Positions 48,284 through 57,269 are shown, counted from the first letter of the stretch. The stretch: DNA of 64,000 bases from Corynebacterium fournieri (GCF_030408775.1 NZ_CP047210.1:2232001-2296000), one strand, 5' to 3'. Numbers and translations: made by a program. Notes: generated from the letters alone by a model not told the origin.

Positions 48284-49864
48284 ATGGACGACTTCACCTG
48301 GACCGCCGAGCACATCCGCCTGGCCGAACAACCGCTGCTAGAGCGCCAAACCGAGCCGGATCAGCTCATGCGTTGCGCCGTGGCAGCGGTGGCCCAGGCA
48401 GCCCGGGACATGCTTGCCGCCCGCCCGCACGACGGGCGCAAGGTGCTGGTGGTGGCCGGACCGGGCGGCAACGGCGGCGACGGGCTCTACGCGGGCGCGC
48501 AGCTGGCGGCCGACTACACGGTGGAGGCGCTGTTGACCGCGGGCCACGCCCACGAACGGGCCGTTGAAGCCTTCCAACGCGCCGGCGGCACGGTGCTGGA
48601 CGCGCTGCCGGACACCCCCTGGGACTACACCCTGGCCATCGACGCCATCACCGGCATCGGCGGCACCGCCGGGCTGCGGGCGGACCTTTCCGAGGTGGTG
48701 GCGTTGTTGGACTTCCCACAGTTGAGCGTGTTGTCCGTGGACGTGCCCTCCGGCATCGAGGCAGACACCGGCGACGGTGCGGCGCTGCACGTCACCGCAG
48801 ACGCCACCGTCACCTTCGGCGGGTGGCGACGCGCCCACGCGCTCAACCCGGCCTGCGGCACCCAGCTGCTCGCGGACATCGCGGTCGGCCAGGACCGGCT
48901 TTCCCAGTCACTGGAGCAGCTCATCGAGGACGGCCAGATGGGGGAGACGCTACTGCTCAACGCCACCCGCGCCGTGCCGCCGGCCGGGGATTGGACCCCG
49001 CCGCTTGAGTGGATGCGCCCCGCGCGGGTCCATTCCGTGGCCCCGCAGCCCACAGACGACAAGTACAGCGGGGGAGTGGTGGGCATCCGCGCAGGCAGCG
49101 AACACTATCCGGGGGCCGCGCTTCTGGCCGTCGCCGGCGCGCTGCACGCCACGCCGTCCATGGTGCGCTACGTGGGCCCGCAGGCGGCGGAGGTGGTGCG
49201 GGCGCATCCGGAGGTCGTCGCAAAGCAGAGGCTCGAAGAGGCCGGGCGGGTGCAAGCGTGGGTGTTCGGGCCCGGTGCCGGAACGGACGAGTCGGCCGCG
49301 CGCGAGCTTGCGTGGGTGCTGGACCAACAGGTGCCCGTGCTTATCGACGCCGACGGCATCACCCTGATGGCCAACCACCCCGAGCTGCTCACACAGGCAG
49401 CAACGCGGAAGCTGCCGACCGTGCTCACGCCCCACGACGGGGAGTTTTCCCGCCTGCGCGACGCCGCGGATGCGCCCGCTTCAGACCGGCTCACGGAAAC
49501 GCTGGAGCTGTCCCGCCAGCTGCGCTGCACCATCCTGCGCAAGGGACGCTGCACCGTCATTGCCACCCCGTGGGACACCGACACCGCCTACGCCATCGAC
49601 GCCGGCGGCTCCTGGGCGGCAACACCCGGCTCCGGCGATGTGCTCTCCGGACTCGCCGGGGCGCGGATGGCACACGCGGCCGCCCGGCGCGGCGATCCGG
49701 AGTTTCTGGCCACGGAGATCGACGAGGCGCTCAACCACGCAGCCAACATCCACGCCCTCGCCGCGGCGCTGGCCGCCGAGACGCCGTTCGGCGAGGCACC
49801 CGCACCGGCAAGCCGCATCGCCTCATTCATCCGCGAGGCAACGGCAGCGCTCGGGGAGGACTAA
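48284..49864 (+). CDS. nnr: Bifunctional NAD(P)H-hydrate epimerase / ADP-dependent dehydratase
   Basis: A 526-residue two-domain enzyme that repairs hydrated NADH and NADPH. Residues 1-220 form the epimerase (YjeF_N) with VAGPGGNGGDGLYAG and DAITGIGGT. Residues about 245-526 form the ribokinase-like dehydratase with LIDADGITLM, LTPHDGEFSRL and the ATPGSGDVLSGLAGA motif that binds ADP. The fusion is the common bacterial form. The ATG at 48284 has no clear ribosome-binding site. The next gene begins four bases after the stop. Confidence 0.92.
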   Translation: MDDFTWTAEHIRLAEQPLLERQTEPDQLMRCAVAAVAQAARDMLAARPHDGRKVLVVAGPGGNGGDGLYAGAQLAADYTVEALLTAGHAHERAVEAFQRAGGTVLDALPDTPWDYTLAIDAITGIGGTAGLRADLSEVVALLDFPQLSVLSVDVPSGIEADTGDGAALHVTADATVTFGGWRRAHALNPACGTQLLADIAVGQDRLSQSLEQLIEDGQMGETLLLNATRAVPPAGDWTPPLEWMRPARVHSVAPQPTDDKYSGGVVGIRAGSEHYPGAALLAVAGALHATPSMVRYVGPQAAEVVRAHPEVVAKQRLEEAGRVQAWVFGPGAGTDESAARELAWVLDQQVPVLIDADGITLMANHPELLTQAATRKLPTVLTPHDGEFSRLRDAADAPASDRLTETLELSRQLRCTILRKGRCTVIATPWDTDTAYAIDAGGSWAATPGSGDVLSGLAGARMAHAAARRGDPEFLATEIDEALNHAANIHALAAALAAETPFGEAPAPASRIASFIREATAALGED

Positions 49865-49867
49865 CCC

Positions 49868-50818
49868 ATGCTCGACGCCCTGGTCATTGGCGCCGGCCAA
49901 TCCGGCCTGGCTGTGTCTTACTACCTGCGCAAATACGGCGCGGACTTCGTCGTGCTGGACGCCGCTGACACGCCGGGCGGCGCCTGGCCGCACTACTGGG
50001 ACGCGCTGACACTGTTTTCCCGCGCGGAGTTTTCCAACCTGCCCGGCTGGCCCATGCCCCACTACGACGGCTACCCGCCGCGCGACCACGTGGTGCAGTA
50101 CTTGACCAATTACGAACAGCGCTACGACCTGCCCATCCGCCGCGGCGAGCGGGTCTCGCGGGTGGTTCACCGCGACTGCGCGTTTACCGCCAACGGGCTC
50201 ACCGCCCGCAACGTGGTCATGGCCACCGGCATCTGGTCCGCACCGTTCGCACCCTTCGTGCCAGGCTCCTTCGCCGGCACCCAGGTGCACTCCGCCCACT
50301 ACCGGCGGCCCGAGGACTTCGCCGGCCAGCGCGTCGCGGTCGTCGGCGGCGGCAACTCGGGCTCGCAGATCGTCGCCGACCTCGCGCTCGCCGGGGTGGA
50401 CGTGCAGTGGTTCACGCGCCGCCCGCCGCAGTACATGCCCAACGACGTCGACGGCGAGCAGCTGTTCCGCCGCAACCGCGCGCGCTTCGTCGCCATCGCG
50501 CGCGGCGACGGCGACCCAGGCGGCGCCGACTTCGGCGGCGACATCGTCCAAGTGCCCGAGGTGCGCCGGGCGAAGGAGGCTGGCCTGCTCGAGGCCCGCG
50601 GAATGTTCGGCTCCCTTTCCGAGCTCACCGACTTTGACGCGCTGATCTGGGCGACAGGTTTCCGTCCTGCCCTGCAGCCCATTCGCGGCTTGGACCCGGA
50701 CACGCCCGGGCTGTACGTCCTCGGCTTCGACAACCTCAACGGTCCGGGCGCCGGCACTATCGGCGGGGTCAGCCCCTTCGCACGCGACATCGCCCGAAAA
50801 ATTACGGGGAAGCTCTAG
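49868..50818 (+). CDS. Flavin-containing monooxygenase / NAD(P)-binding oxidoreductase
   Basis: A 316-residue CzcO/FMO-like flavoprotein. The FAD dinucleotide fold is ALVIGAGQSGLAVSYYL at the N-terminus. A second fold, VAVVGGGNSGSQIV near residue 158, binds NADPH. An ALIWATGFRP block (the FMO ATG motif) lies near residue 260. Shorter than classic FMO proteins but complete. It follows the NAD(P)HX repair gene by three bases and is probably cotranscribed, both depending on nicotinamide cofactors. Substrate unknown. Confidence 0.87.
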   Translation: MLDALVIGAGQSGLAVSYYLRKYGADFVVLDAADTPGGAWPHYWDALTLFSRAEFSNLPGWPMPHYDGYPPRDHVVQYLTNYEQRYDLPIRRGERVSRVVHRDCAFTANGLTARNVVMATGIWSAPFAPFVPGSFAGTQVHSAHYRRPEDFAGQRVAVVGGGNSGSQIVADLALAGVDVQWFTRRPPQYMPNDVDGEQLFRRNRARFVAIARGDGDPGGADFGGDIVQVPEVRRAKEAGLLEARGMFGSLSELTDFDALIWATGFRPALQPIRGLDPDTPGLYVLGFDNLNGPGAGTIGGVSPFARDIARKITGKL

Positions 50819-51036
50819 CCCGTCGTTTTCCATCGCCTTCCTTGGGTTCGGGCCGATGTCGATACTTCAAATCGCCAAATCGCAGACCCACTGAGACATC
50901 AATACCTTCAAATCACAGACGTGTAATTTAGCCGTTGACAAGCGAAAACACCCCATGAAGGGCGTGACCGACACCAAATTTTTCCTTTAAATTTACTAAG
51001 AGTTATAGGTTTACGTTCCTGTAACCTGCGAGTTCC

Positions 51037-51065
51037 TTGAATTTGCACGACCCTGCTCGTATTAG
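51037..51065 (+). promoter_or_regulatory. Putative promoter of the secreted protein gene
   Basis: TTGAAT (-35) and TATTAG (-10) are separated by exactly 17 bp, with a predicted start about 55 bp before the ATG. The surrounding gene-free interval 50819-51126 is AT-rich and contains the imperfect direct repeat TACTTCAAATCGC and TACCTTCAAATCAC (about 50861 and 50903) but nothing else I recognise. Confidence 0.55.
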
Positions 51066-51126
51066 AGAGCCACATCACCCGGTGCACGAATACTGAAATG
51101 TTGTGCCTCTGCGCTACGCTTAGACC

Positions 51127-52173
51127 ATGTTCAACAATCGGAGGATCGCAGCGCTCACGTGCGCAGCCGCAACTGTCGCGGGTGCGTGTGTCGTGCCGTC
51201 CGCCGGTGCAGCTACGGTGGGTTCACCCAGCGATGGCGTGTGTTCGTTCAAGGTAAATGACGCAGAACGGAAGTACATCGACTCGCTCGACCGCCAGGTC
51301 GGCGTCGGCACCGTGGACGAGCGCGCCCGGTGGGCCTCTGCGTTTGAAACTGTCTACCCCAACGCCCCTGAGGCGGTCGCGCCATTCTTGGAGAGGTTCA
51401 CAGGCTCGTACGTGACCTACTTCAACAGCAACCTTGAGCAAAACATCGAGCGAGAGGCGAAGAATGTCGCCGCTCAGACCGGTGCAGACCTCGACTCCTC
51501 CCGTGGATACTTCACCCAGGTGTGGAACAGCGCGGCGGTCAGCGAACACGAGTCCTTCGACATCGACATGTACTGGTCCATCGTTGATAAGGCAGTACAG
51601 TCCGGCCAGATCGAGCAGCCGGTTCGCGACGGTTTTGAGGAATTCACGCTGCCACCGGACCACGAGACCCTGATCGCTCAGCAGTCGGAGGCGTACCCGT
51701 CCATGCCGGCCGACAAGGTCGCCGCTTTGGTCGACGCGTACGAAAACCTGCCGGAGACCAAGGAGGCGGGCCGCGTGTCCAGACTGATGGTCGCCTTCGA
51801 GCAGGCCCGCCAAACCTGCAAGAATGGCGGCGGCAATGTGCTTCTGCCCACCGACGGCACGAATCCGGACGCCCAGACCGCGCCGACGAGGACCCCGACG
51901 CATACCGCGCCGCCGGTCCAGCCGGGCAACACCCACGAGGTAGTCACCAAAACTGTCACCAACGGGCGGGTGACCGCAACGGTGACTTCCCCTTCCACGA
52001 CGATGACCAACCTGACGGTTTCCGAGACCACCCGCAAGATGGACTCTGCTTCGGACACCACTCAGGGCGGCTCTTCTGCGAGCACCGGTGTGATCATCGG
52101 CGTGATCGTGGCGGTTCTGCTGGCACTCGGCGCCGCTGGCGCAGCGTTTGCGCTGTCCAACCAGGAGCCGTAA
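51127..52173 (+). CDS. Secreted membrane-anchored hypothetical protein
   Basis: A 348-residue protein. The signal peptide (RIAALTCAAATVAGACVV) ends near AGA/AT around residue 29. A helical ectodomain of about 200 residues follows, then a Thr/Pro-rich stalk (TRTPTHTAPPVQPGN) and a C-terminal membrane helix (TGVIIGVIVAVLLALGAAGA) with a short tail. No LPxTG motif precedes the helix, so it is not an obvious sortase substrate. Two cysteines (GVCSF and QTCKN) could pair. I recognise no family. The MFS gene follows ten bases later. Confidence 0.75.
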   Translation: MFNNRRIAALTCAAATVAGACVVPSAGAATVGSPSDGVCSFKVNDAERKYIDSLDRQVGVGTVDERARWASAFETVYPNAPEAVAPFLERFTGSYVTYFNSNLEQNIEREAKNVAAQTGADLDSSRGYFTQVWNSAAVSEHESFDIDMYWSIVDKAVQSGQIEQPVRDGFEEFTLPPDHETLIAQQSEAYPSMPADKVAALVDAYENLPETKEAGRVSRLMVAFEQARQTCKNGGGNVLLPTDGTNPDAQTAPTRTPTHTAPPVQPGNTHEVVTKTVTNGRVTATVTSPSTTMTNLTVSETTRKMDSASDTTQGGSSASTGVIIGVIVAVLLALGAAGAAFALSNQEP

Positions 52174-52182
52174 CTTAGCCGG

Positions 52183-53358
52183 GTGCACACCACCCAGAGT
52201 TCTTCCCCACAAGCAGCGAAGTTTCCCGTCGTCCCGCTGACGGCGATGAGCTTCGCTGCTTTTGTGTACGTCACGTTCGAGATGTTCGCGGTGGGGCTGA
52301 TCACCCCGATGGCGCAGGACCTCGGCGTCTCCGAAGGCCAGATCGGCCTGCTCATGAGCGTGTACGCGGGCCTGGTCGCGGTGGTGACCATTCCGCTGAT
52401 GCACGTAACGCGCAACGTCAATAGGCGCTACCTGCTCATCGGCACCCTGTTTTTCCTCATCGGCGGCATCGTGCTGCAAGCCACCGCCACGAGCTACGCC
52501 ACCCTGGTGGCCGGCCGTGTCACCGCGGCGTTCACCCACGGCGTGTTCTGGTCCCTGGTCAACCCCATGGCGGCGCGCATCGCCCCGGCTGGGCAGACGG
52601 GCAAGGCGGTGGCGTCGGTAGCTATCGGCTCCACGCTGTCGATGGTGCTCGGCTCGCCGCTGACGACGGCGATGGGCGCGGCGATCGGGTGGCGCGCCGC
52701 CACGTGGGTGCTGGGTGCTGCAGTCCTCGGCGCGCTAATCATGCTGGTGATCACGCTGCCGAGCCTGCCTGCCATCCCGCCGAGCACCAACGCGCAGGCG
52801 CGCAGCACGAAGTCCGCCATCCCCTCCCTGGTGGTCTACCTCATGCTCGCGGTGATGGCCATCTTCGCCACCTTCACGTACCTGGCGCTGTTGGTGGAGG
52901 CGACCGCGGGCCACGAGTTCGTGCCCTACGGCGTGTCCCTGTACGGCATCGCAGGTTTGGTTGGCGTGACCTGGGCGGGCAAGCGCGTGGACCGGCGCAT
53001 GATCCGCATCAACGGCGTCGCTGCGGCCGCGCTCGCCACCACGGCGCTCGCGGGCCTGCTGGCGCTGCACTACGGCTCGGGGTTGGCCATGTTCGCCGTG
53101 ATCGGCATCTTCGGCATCGCCGCCGGCGCCTTGCCCACGGCCGCCACCACCATTTTCCTGCACGCGGGCGACAACAATCCCGACCTGGCAAGCTCCATTT
53201 CCGTGGTTACGTTCCAGGTGGGCATCGCCTCCGGCTCCGCGGTGGGCGCGGCGGCGGTGGATCTGGGCTACCTGTCCGGCACGTTGCTCGCGTCCGCGGT
53301 GTTGGGCGCGCTGGCATTTTCGGTGCTGGCCACCCGCTCGCGGTCCCTCCTGCGGTAG
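52183..53358 (+). CDS. MFS transporter, drug/sugar exporter type
   Basis: A 391-residue, twelve-segment transporter from a GTG start. The TM1 region FEMFAVGLITPMAQDLGVSEGQIG and the loop VTRNVNRRYLLI match the AraJ/sugar-efflux and chloramphenicol-resistance-like DHA1 group. A RAATWV and GGIVLQATATSYATLVAGR block follow as usual. The substrate cannot be told. It starts ten bases after the secreted protein gene and may be cotranscribed. The last 91 bp overlap an antisense gene. Confidence 0.87.
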   Translation: MHTTQSSSPQAAKFPVVPLTAMSFAAFVYVTFEMFAVGLITPMAQDLGVSEGQIGLLMSVYAGLVAVVTIPLMHVTRNVNRRYLLIGTLFFLIGGIVLQATATSYATLVAGRVTAAFTHGVFWSLVNPMAARIAPAGQTGKAVASVAIGSTLSMVLGSPLTTAMGAAIGWRAATWVLGAAVLGALIMLVITLPSLPAIPPSTNAQARSTKSAIPSLVVYLMLAVMAIFATFTYLALLVEATAGHEFVPYGVSLYGIAGLVGVTWAGKRVDRRMIRINGVAAAALATTALAGLLALHYGSGLAMFAVIGIFGIAAGALPTAATTIFLHAGDNNPDLASSISVVTFQVGIASGSAVGAAAVDLGYLSGTLLASAVLGALAFSVLATRSRSLLR

Positions 53359-53774
53359 CGGCGCGGCTGCACAAACCTGCCCGCTGCCTCCAGGGGCGCG
53401 ACGGAGCGAAGGAACTCGGCGGTTTCGCCGGCGACGAAGGTGCGCTGGCCCCACTGCGGCACCCGGAAAATCCCGTGCGGCACGCGCACCAGGTCGCTCC
53501 CGCGCAGCATCGTCGGGCCCATCTCCTGCAGGGAGGTCACGATGTAGGCGCCGTCTACTTCGTACGCCACCACGTTGCGGTCGAGCGCCCGCAGCTTGTC
53601 GACGATGCTTCGCCCCGCCAACCAATAGCCGTCGCCGGCCGCGAGGTCGCTATCAAACAACGGCGGAAGCGAGGCGACCTGGGGCCCGCACGACGAAAGC
53701 CCCGCCCTTCGCGCGATCTCCCGGGCAAGCAGGGCGGGGTCGAGCGGGGCGGGGCCGGAGGCTGCGTAGAACAC
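53268..53774 (-). CDS. Hypothetical protein overlapping the MFS gene
   Basis: A 168-residue protein. The first 140 residues have a normal globular composition (ALLAREIARRAGLSSCGP and GRSIVDKLRALDRNVVAYEVDGAYI). The last 30 lie antisense to the MFS gene and look like a fortuitous extension, as if an earlier stop had been lost. It is separated from hrtA by 10 bp on the same strand and could be cotranscribed. No family recognised. Confidence 0.55.
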   Translation of the reverse strand: MFYAASGPAPLDPALLAREIARRAGLSSCGPQVASLPPLFDSDLAAGDGYWLAGRSIVDKLRALDRNVVAYEVDGAYIVTSLQEMGPTMLRGSDLVRVPHGIFRVPQWGQRTFVAGETAEFLRSVAPLEAAGRFVQPRRYRRRDRERVASTENASAPNTADASNVPDR

Positions 53775-53784
53775 GCGGGCCAGT

Positions 53785-54426
53785 TTAAACGTAGGCGGCA
53801 GCGTTGACGCCGAGTTCGAAGACCTCGTCGCGTCCGGTGATCAGGGAACGGTCGTGGGTGACAAAGCCGCAGGCGATGTTGCGCTCCTCGGTGAGCTCGC
53901 GCAGCAGCCTCACAATGTCCTGGGAGCGATCCGCGTCGAGGGCGGCGGTCGGCTCGTCGGCGAGCAAGAGCTCCGGCTCGCCCATCAGCGCGCGTGCGAT
54001 GCCGACACGCTGGCGCTGGCCGCCGGACAGCTCGCCCATGCGGCGGTCGCCGAGGCCCTCCAGGCCCACCTTAGCCAACAGCTCGTCGGCCCTTGCCCTT
54101 CGTGGGCGCAGCCCACGAAGGTGGTCGGTCACCAGCAGCTGGTCGCGCACGTTGAGCGCGGCGATGAGGTTGGCCTGCTGGAAGATCATGCCGATCTTGT
54201 CGCGGCGCACCTCGTCGGTCACCTGCACGCCGTTGAGCTGCGCGGTGCCGGAATCCGGCTGGATCAGGCCGGCAGCCACGGACAGGAGCGTGGACTTGCC
54301 GGAGCCGGACTCGCCGACGATGAACGTGATCTCGCCCGGCTTGGCGGTGAAGCCTAAGTGGTCCAGCACGGTGCGCATTTCCTTGCCGTCCTGGAATGCA
54401 ACGGTGATGTCTTTGAGTTCGAGCAT
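53785..54426 (-). CDS. hrtA: Heme exporter ATPase HrtA-like
   Basis: A 213-residue MacB/LolD-type ATPase. Walker A is VGESGSGKSTLL, the signature LSGGQRQRVGIARAL and Walker B LLLADEPTAALD. It overlaps the permease gene by one base, and the pair lies divergent from a HisKA_3 kinase and LuxR regulator, the arrangement of hrtBA-chrSA. HrtBA pumps excess heme out of corynebacteria. A perfect 11-bp inverted repeat, CCTTCGTGGGC and GCCCACGAAGG at 54097-54121, lies within the coding region, in the segment RGLRPRRARAD, and looks like a small insertion. Confidence 0.83.
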   Translation of the reverse strand: MLELKDITVAFQDGKEMRTVLDHLGFTAKPGEITFIVGESGSGKSTLLSVAAGLIQPDSGTAQLNGVQVTDEVRRDKIGMIFQQANLIAALNVRDQLLVTDHLRGLRPRRARADELLAKVGLEGLGDRRMGELSGGQRQRVGIARALMGEPELLLADEPTAALDADRSQDIVRLLRELTEERNIACGFVTHDRSLITGRDEVFELGVNAAAYV

Positions 54427-55403
54427 TATGCGGCACCTCCCAGGGCCTGCTGCGGGTTGACCTTGACAATGGAACGGGTGGCGATCAGGGCGCCTGCCAT
54501 GCCCAGCGCCCAAATGGCTACCGGGGGCGCGACGGCGGTGGCGGTGTTGAGGGAGAACGGGGCGGAGCCCTGCATCCACATGCCCAGACCGAACGCGGCC
54601 GCGCCGCCGATGACCGCGCCTGCGCCCAACAGCACGGCGGACTGGCCGAGCGCGTCCTTGAGCAGGTAGCCGTTGGAAGCGCCGATGGCCTTCAAGATGG
54701 CCAGGTCGCGGGTGCGCTGCATCGTCCACACGGTGAGGAAAGCGACGATCACCAGTGCGGCGATGGCGTAGAGGAAGCCCTGGATGAGCTTCAGCGAGCC
54801 CTGCTCGGAGGAGTAGGCCGGCAAGCCGTCGAAGGCCTTGGTCAGCGACACGCCGCCGTCGACCTCGTGGTCTGCCAGCAGCACCGTGCCGTCGGCATTG
54901 GTGTGCATGGACTCCTTCCAAAACTCCGTGGGCACCCACAGGACCGGGGAGTGGGAAAACGCGAGGTCCTCGCCGATGGCGCCGACGGTGATCGGGTTGC
55001 CGGCGACGGTGACGGACTCGCCCTCGCCAACCTCCAGGCCCGGCGCGGCTACCGCCTGGTTGCCCAGTGCCTCGCCGCCCGGCAGCTCGGTGCCCTCGGG
55101 CAGGGCGAGGATGGACACGGCGGCGTCGGTGCCGTCCGCCTTGGTCAGCAGCATCTGGCTGGTGCCCAGCGGGGTCAGGCCGTCGCGGGCCTCGACGCGG
55201 GAGGTGGTGAACGACGGGTCCTCCGGATCCTGGAAGACGACAGACTGCGGGTCCAGTGCCTCCAGCGCGGAGGTGTTCTGCTTGCCCAAACCGGCGGTCA
55301 GGCCAGTGAGCACGACCACCAGAAGCGTGATCAGCGCGACGGTGCCCGCGATCAGCCCGAAGCGCCCCTTGGCTGATGTGATTTCTCGAATTCCTACGAA
55401 CAT
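54426..55403 (-). CDS. hrtB: Heme exporter permease HrtB-like
   Basis: A 325-residue FtsX/MacB-type permease. It starts MFVGIREITSAKGRFGLIAG, with one N-terminal membrane helix, a large extracytoplasmic domain (residues about 45-215) and three C-terminal helices (FLYAIAALVIVAFLTVW, LLGAGAVIGGAAAFGLGMW, VAIWALGMAGALIATRS). The opening, including LGKQNTSALEAL, is what I recall for corynebacterial HrtB. An in-frame ATG 27 bases upstream is less likely. Heme toxicity relief is the inferred role. Confidence 0.82.
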   Translation of the reverse strand: MFVGIREITSAKGRFGLIAGTVALITLLVVVLTGLTAGLGKQNTSALEALDPQSVVFQDPEDPSFTTSRVEARDGLTPLGTSQMLLTKADGTDAAVSILALPEGTELPGGEALGNQAVAAPGLEVGEGESVTVAGNPITVGAIGEDLAFSHSPVLWVPTEFWKESMHTNADGTVLLADHEVDGGVSLTKAFDGLPAYSSEQGSLKLIQGFLYAIAALVIVAFLTVWTMQRTRDLAILKAIGASNGYLLKDALGQSAVLLGAGAVIGGAAAFGLGMWMQGSAPFSLNTATAVAPPVAIWALGMAGALIATRSIVKVNPQQALGGAA

Positions 55404-55463
55404 GGCTTCAATACTGGCGTCTAGCTGCACCGTTACACATCGGGCTGGTGGTTGAAATCCCGG

Positions 55464-55479
55464 TCAACCGATCGGTTGA
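55464..55479. promoter_or_regulatory. Perfect 16-bp palindrome between hrtB and chrS
   Basis: TCAACCGATCGGTTGA is a perfect palindrome 15 bp before the chrS start codon, within the 91-bp region shared by the two divergent transcripts. It could be a binding site for ChrA or another regulator. A TACGCT just after it may be the chrS -10. Confidence 0.55.
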
Positions 55480-55494
55480 TCTACGCTCAGACGC

Positions 55495-56652
55495 ATGTTG
55501 TCAACCACCCGTTTCCTGCAACTGCTGCGCGTGAGCCTGCACGTACTGGTGGCGGTGCTGCTGGCGGTGGGGCTGGTGGGGCAGCTGCGCGGCGGCGCGC
55601 CCGCGGCGGCTGTCACCTTCTCCGCCTGCTTCGCCGCCGTGTACCTGGCCGGCACCGTGTGGCACAACCGCGGCAACGCGTACCCGGCGTGGGCGCCGTA
55701 CGCGTGGCTGCTGTTGGTTGTTGTGCTGTGGGTGGGGCTGGTGCAGATTTCCAAGGGCTTTGTGTGGCTGGAATTCCCGCTGGTCATGCTCGCCTGCGTC
55801 ATCCTGCCCAAGTGGTGGGAGATGGCGGCTGCGGCGGCGCTTTTGGCGGTTACGCTCTCCGCAACAGCCCAGGGCGGGCCCGGCGCGGTGGTCGGCCCCA
55901 CCATCGGCACCGCCTTGGCCGTGTTTATCGTCCACGCCTACCAGGCCCTGCGCGCGGAGGCGGACCACTACCGGCAGATGGCCGAAGACCTCAAAGCCGC
56001 CCAGCGCGAGGCGGCCAACGCGGAGCGCGCCGCCGGCGTGGCAGATGAGCGGGCCCGGCTGGCCCGCGAGGTGCACGACACCATGGCCCAGGGGTTGAGC
56101 TCCATCGTTTTGCTCGGCCGCGCGATGGACAAGCAGCTTGGCGCGGGCGACCCGGCGCGGGAGACTTTGGACGTGATCCGCTCCACCGCCTCCGAAAACT
56201 TGGCGGAGGCGCGCCGCTTCGTGGCGGAGAACTCCGCGGACACCGCCGCGATGAAAGACACTGCCGAACGCGCGGCCACCGGCACGCCGCTGCCGACCCG
56301 CTTGGAGCGTTTGGCCAGCCACGCGCAAGACCGCCAGCGCGCGCTCGGCGAGCAGCTGGAGGTTCGCGTCAATGCGGTTGACCTGCCGGAACCGGCGGCG
56401 TCGGTGGCGGAGCGCGTCGTTCGCGAGGGCTTGAGCAACATCGTGCGCCACGCCGGCGCGTCCACGGCGGTGGTGACCGTGGATAGGCTGGGGGAGACTG
56501 CGACCATCGACGTATTCGACAACGGCCGCGGCATCACAGGCCCGGAGGGCTACGGGCTCAAGGGCCTGCGGGCGCGCGTGGAAGAGATCGGCGGCGAGCT
56601 GACGGTGGAGGGCAACGTCCTCGCCGCGACCCTGCCTGTGAAGGAGAACTGA
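55495..56652 (+). CDS. chrS: Sensor histidine kinase, ChrS-like
   Basis: A 385-residue kinase. About five membrane segments occupy residues 10-150 with tiny loops, so the signal is probably sensed in the membrane, as described for ChrS and heme. The HisKA_3 box is ERARLAREVHDTMAQGLSS (His194), followed by a HATPase domain (NIVRHAGAS and VFDNGRGI). It overlaps nothing but ends four bases before the regulator. Neighbouring hrtBA is the known target of ChrSA in C. glutamicum and C. diphtheriae. Confidence 0.83.
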   Translation: MLSTTRFLQLLRVSLHVLVAVLLAVGLVGQLRGGAPAAAVTFSACFAAVYLAGTVWHNRGNAYPAWAPYAWLLLVVVLWVGLVQISKGFVWLEFPLVMLACVILPKWWEMAAAAALLAVTLSATAQGGPGAVVGPTIGTALAVFIVHAYQALRAEADHYRQMAEDLKAAQREAANAERAAGVADERARLAREVHDTMAQGLSSIVLLGRAMDKQLGAGDPARETLDVIRSTASENLAEARRFVAENSADTAAMKDTAERAATGTPLPTRLERLASHAQDRQRALGEQLEVRVNAVDLPEPAASVAERVVREGLSNIVRHAGASTAVVTVDRLGETATIDVFDNGRGITGPEGYGLKGLRARVEEIGGELTVEGNVLAATLPVKEN

Positions 56653-56656
56653 CCGG

Positions 56657-57259
56657 ATGACTCTCAACGTCATGCTTATCGACGACCATCCGGTCGTACG
56701 CGCCGGCCTTCGCGCCGTGCTCAATTCCTTCGACGGCGTGAAGGTCGTCGCCGAGGCCGCGGACGGCAACGCGGAGGTGCCCGAAGGGGTGGACGTGGTG
56801 GTCTCCGACATCCAGATGCCCGGCGCCTCCGGCATTGACCTCACCCGCCGCCTGGTGGCCGCGGGCGGGCCACCAGTGCTGATTTTGACCACCTACGACA
56901 CCCAGGCGGACGTGGTGGCCGCGGTGGAGGCGGGTGCGATGGGATACCTGCTCAAGGACGCGCCGGAGGAGGAGTTGTACGAGGCGGTGCGTGATGCGTC
57001 GCAAAGCAAACGAGTGCTCTCGCCGCAGGTCGCGAACGTGTTGGCGGACCGGCTGGTCAACCCGTCGGAAACGCTGTCGGCGCGCGAGATTGAGCTGCTG
57101 CGCGCGCTGCAGACGGGCGCGTCCAACAGGGAGATCGCCGAGCAGCTGTTCATCTCCCAGGCGACGGTGAAAACGCACCTGATCCACATCTATTCGAAGC
57201 TGGGGGTGGACAACCGGACGGCGGCCGTTGAGAGGGCCCGGGAGCGCCGGATCATCTAA
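56657..57259 (+). CDS. chrA: LuxR-family response regulator, ChrA-like
   Basis: A 200-residue NarL-type regulator. The receiver has Asp9-Asp10 (LIDDHPVVRAGLRA), phosphoacceptor Asp51 (VVSDIQMPGASGID) and a TTYD switch. The HTH reads TLSAREIELLRALQTGASNREIA and KTHLIHIYSKLGVDNRTAA. It is coupled to the ChrS-like kinase and divergent from the heme exporter, so activation of hrtBA by heme is the expected output. It is about a third identical by eye to the HrrA-like regulator at 7.5 kb. Confidence 0.83.
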   Translation: MTLNVMLIDDHPVVRAGLRAVLNSFDGVKVVAEAADGNAEVPEGVDVVVSDIQMPGASGIDLTRRLVAAGGPPVLILTTYDTQADVVAAVEAGAMGYLLKDAPEEELYEAVRDASQSKRVLSPQVANVLADRLVNPSETLSAREIELLRALQTGASNREIAEQLFISQATVKTHLIHIYSKLGVDNRTAAVERARERRII

Positions 57260-57269
57260 GCTGAGCGCC

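Noticed and set aside
52183-53358. Prophage or genomic island
   Set aside because: No integrase, phage structural gene or tRNA attachment site, and no clear shift in composition across the window.
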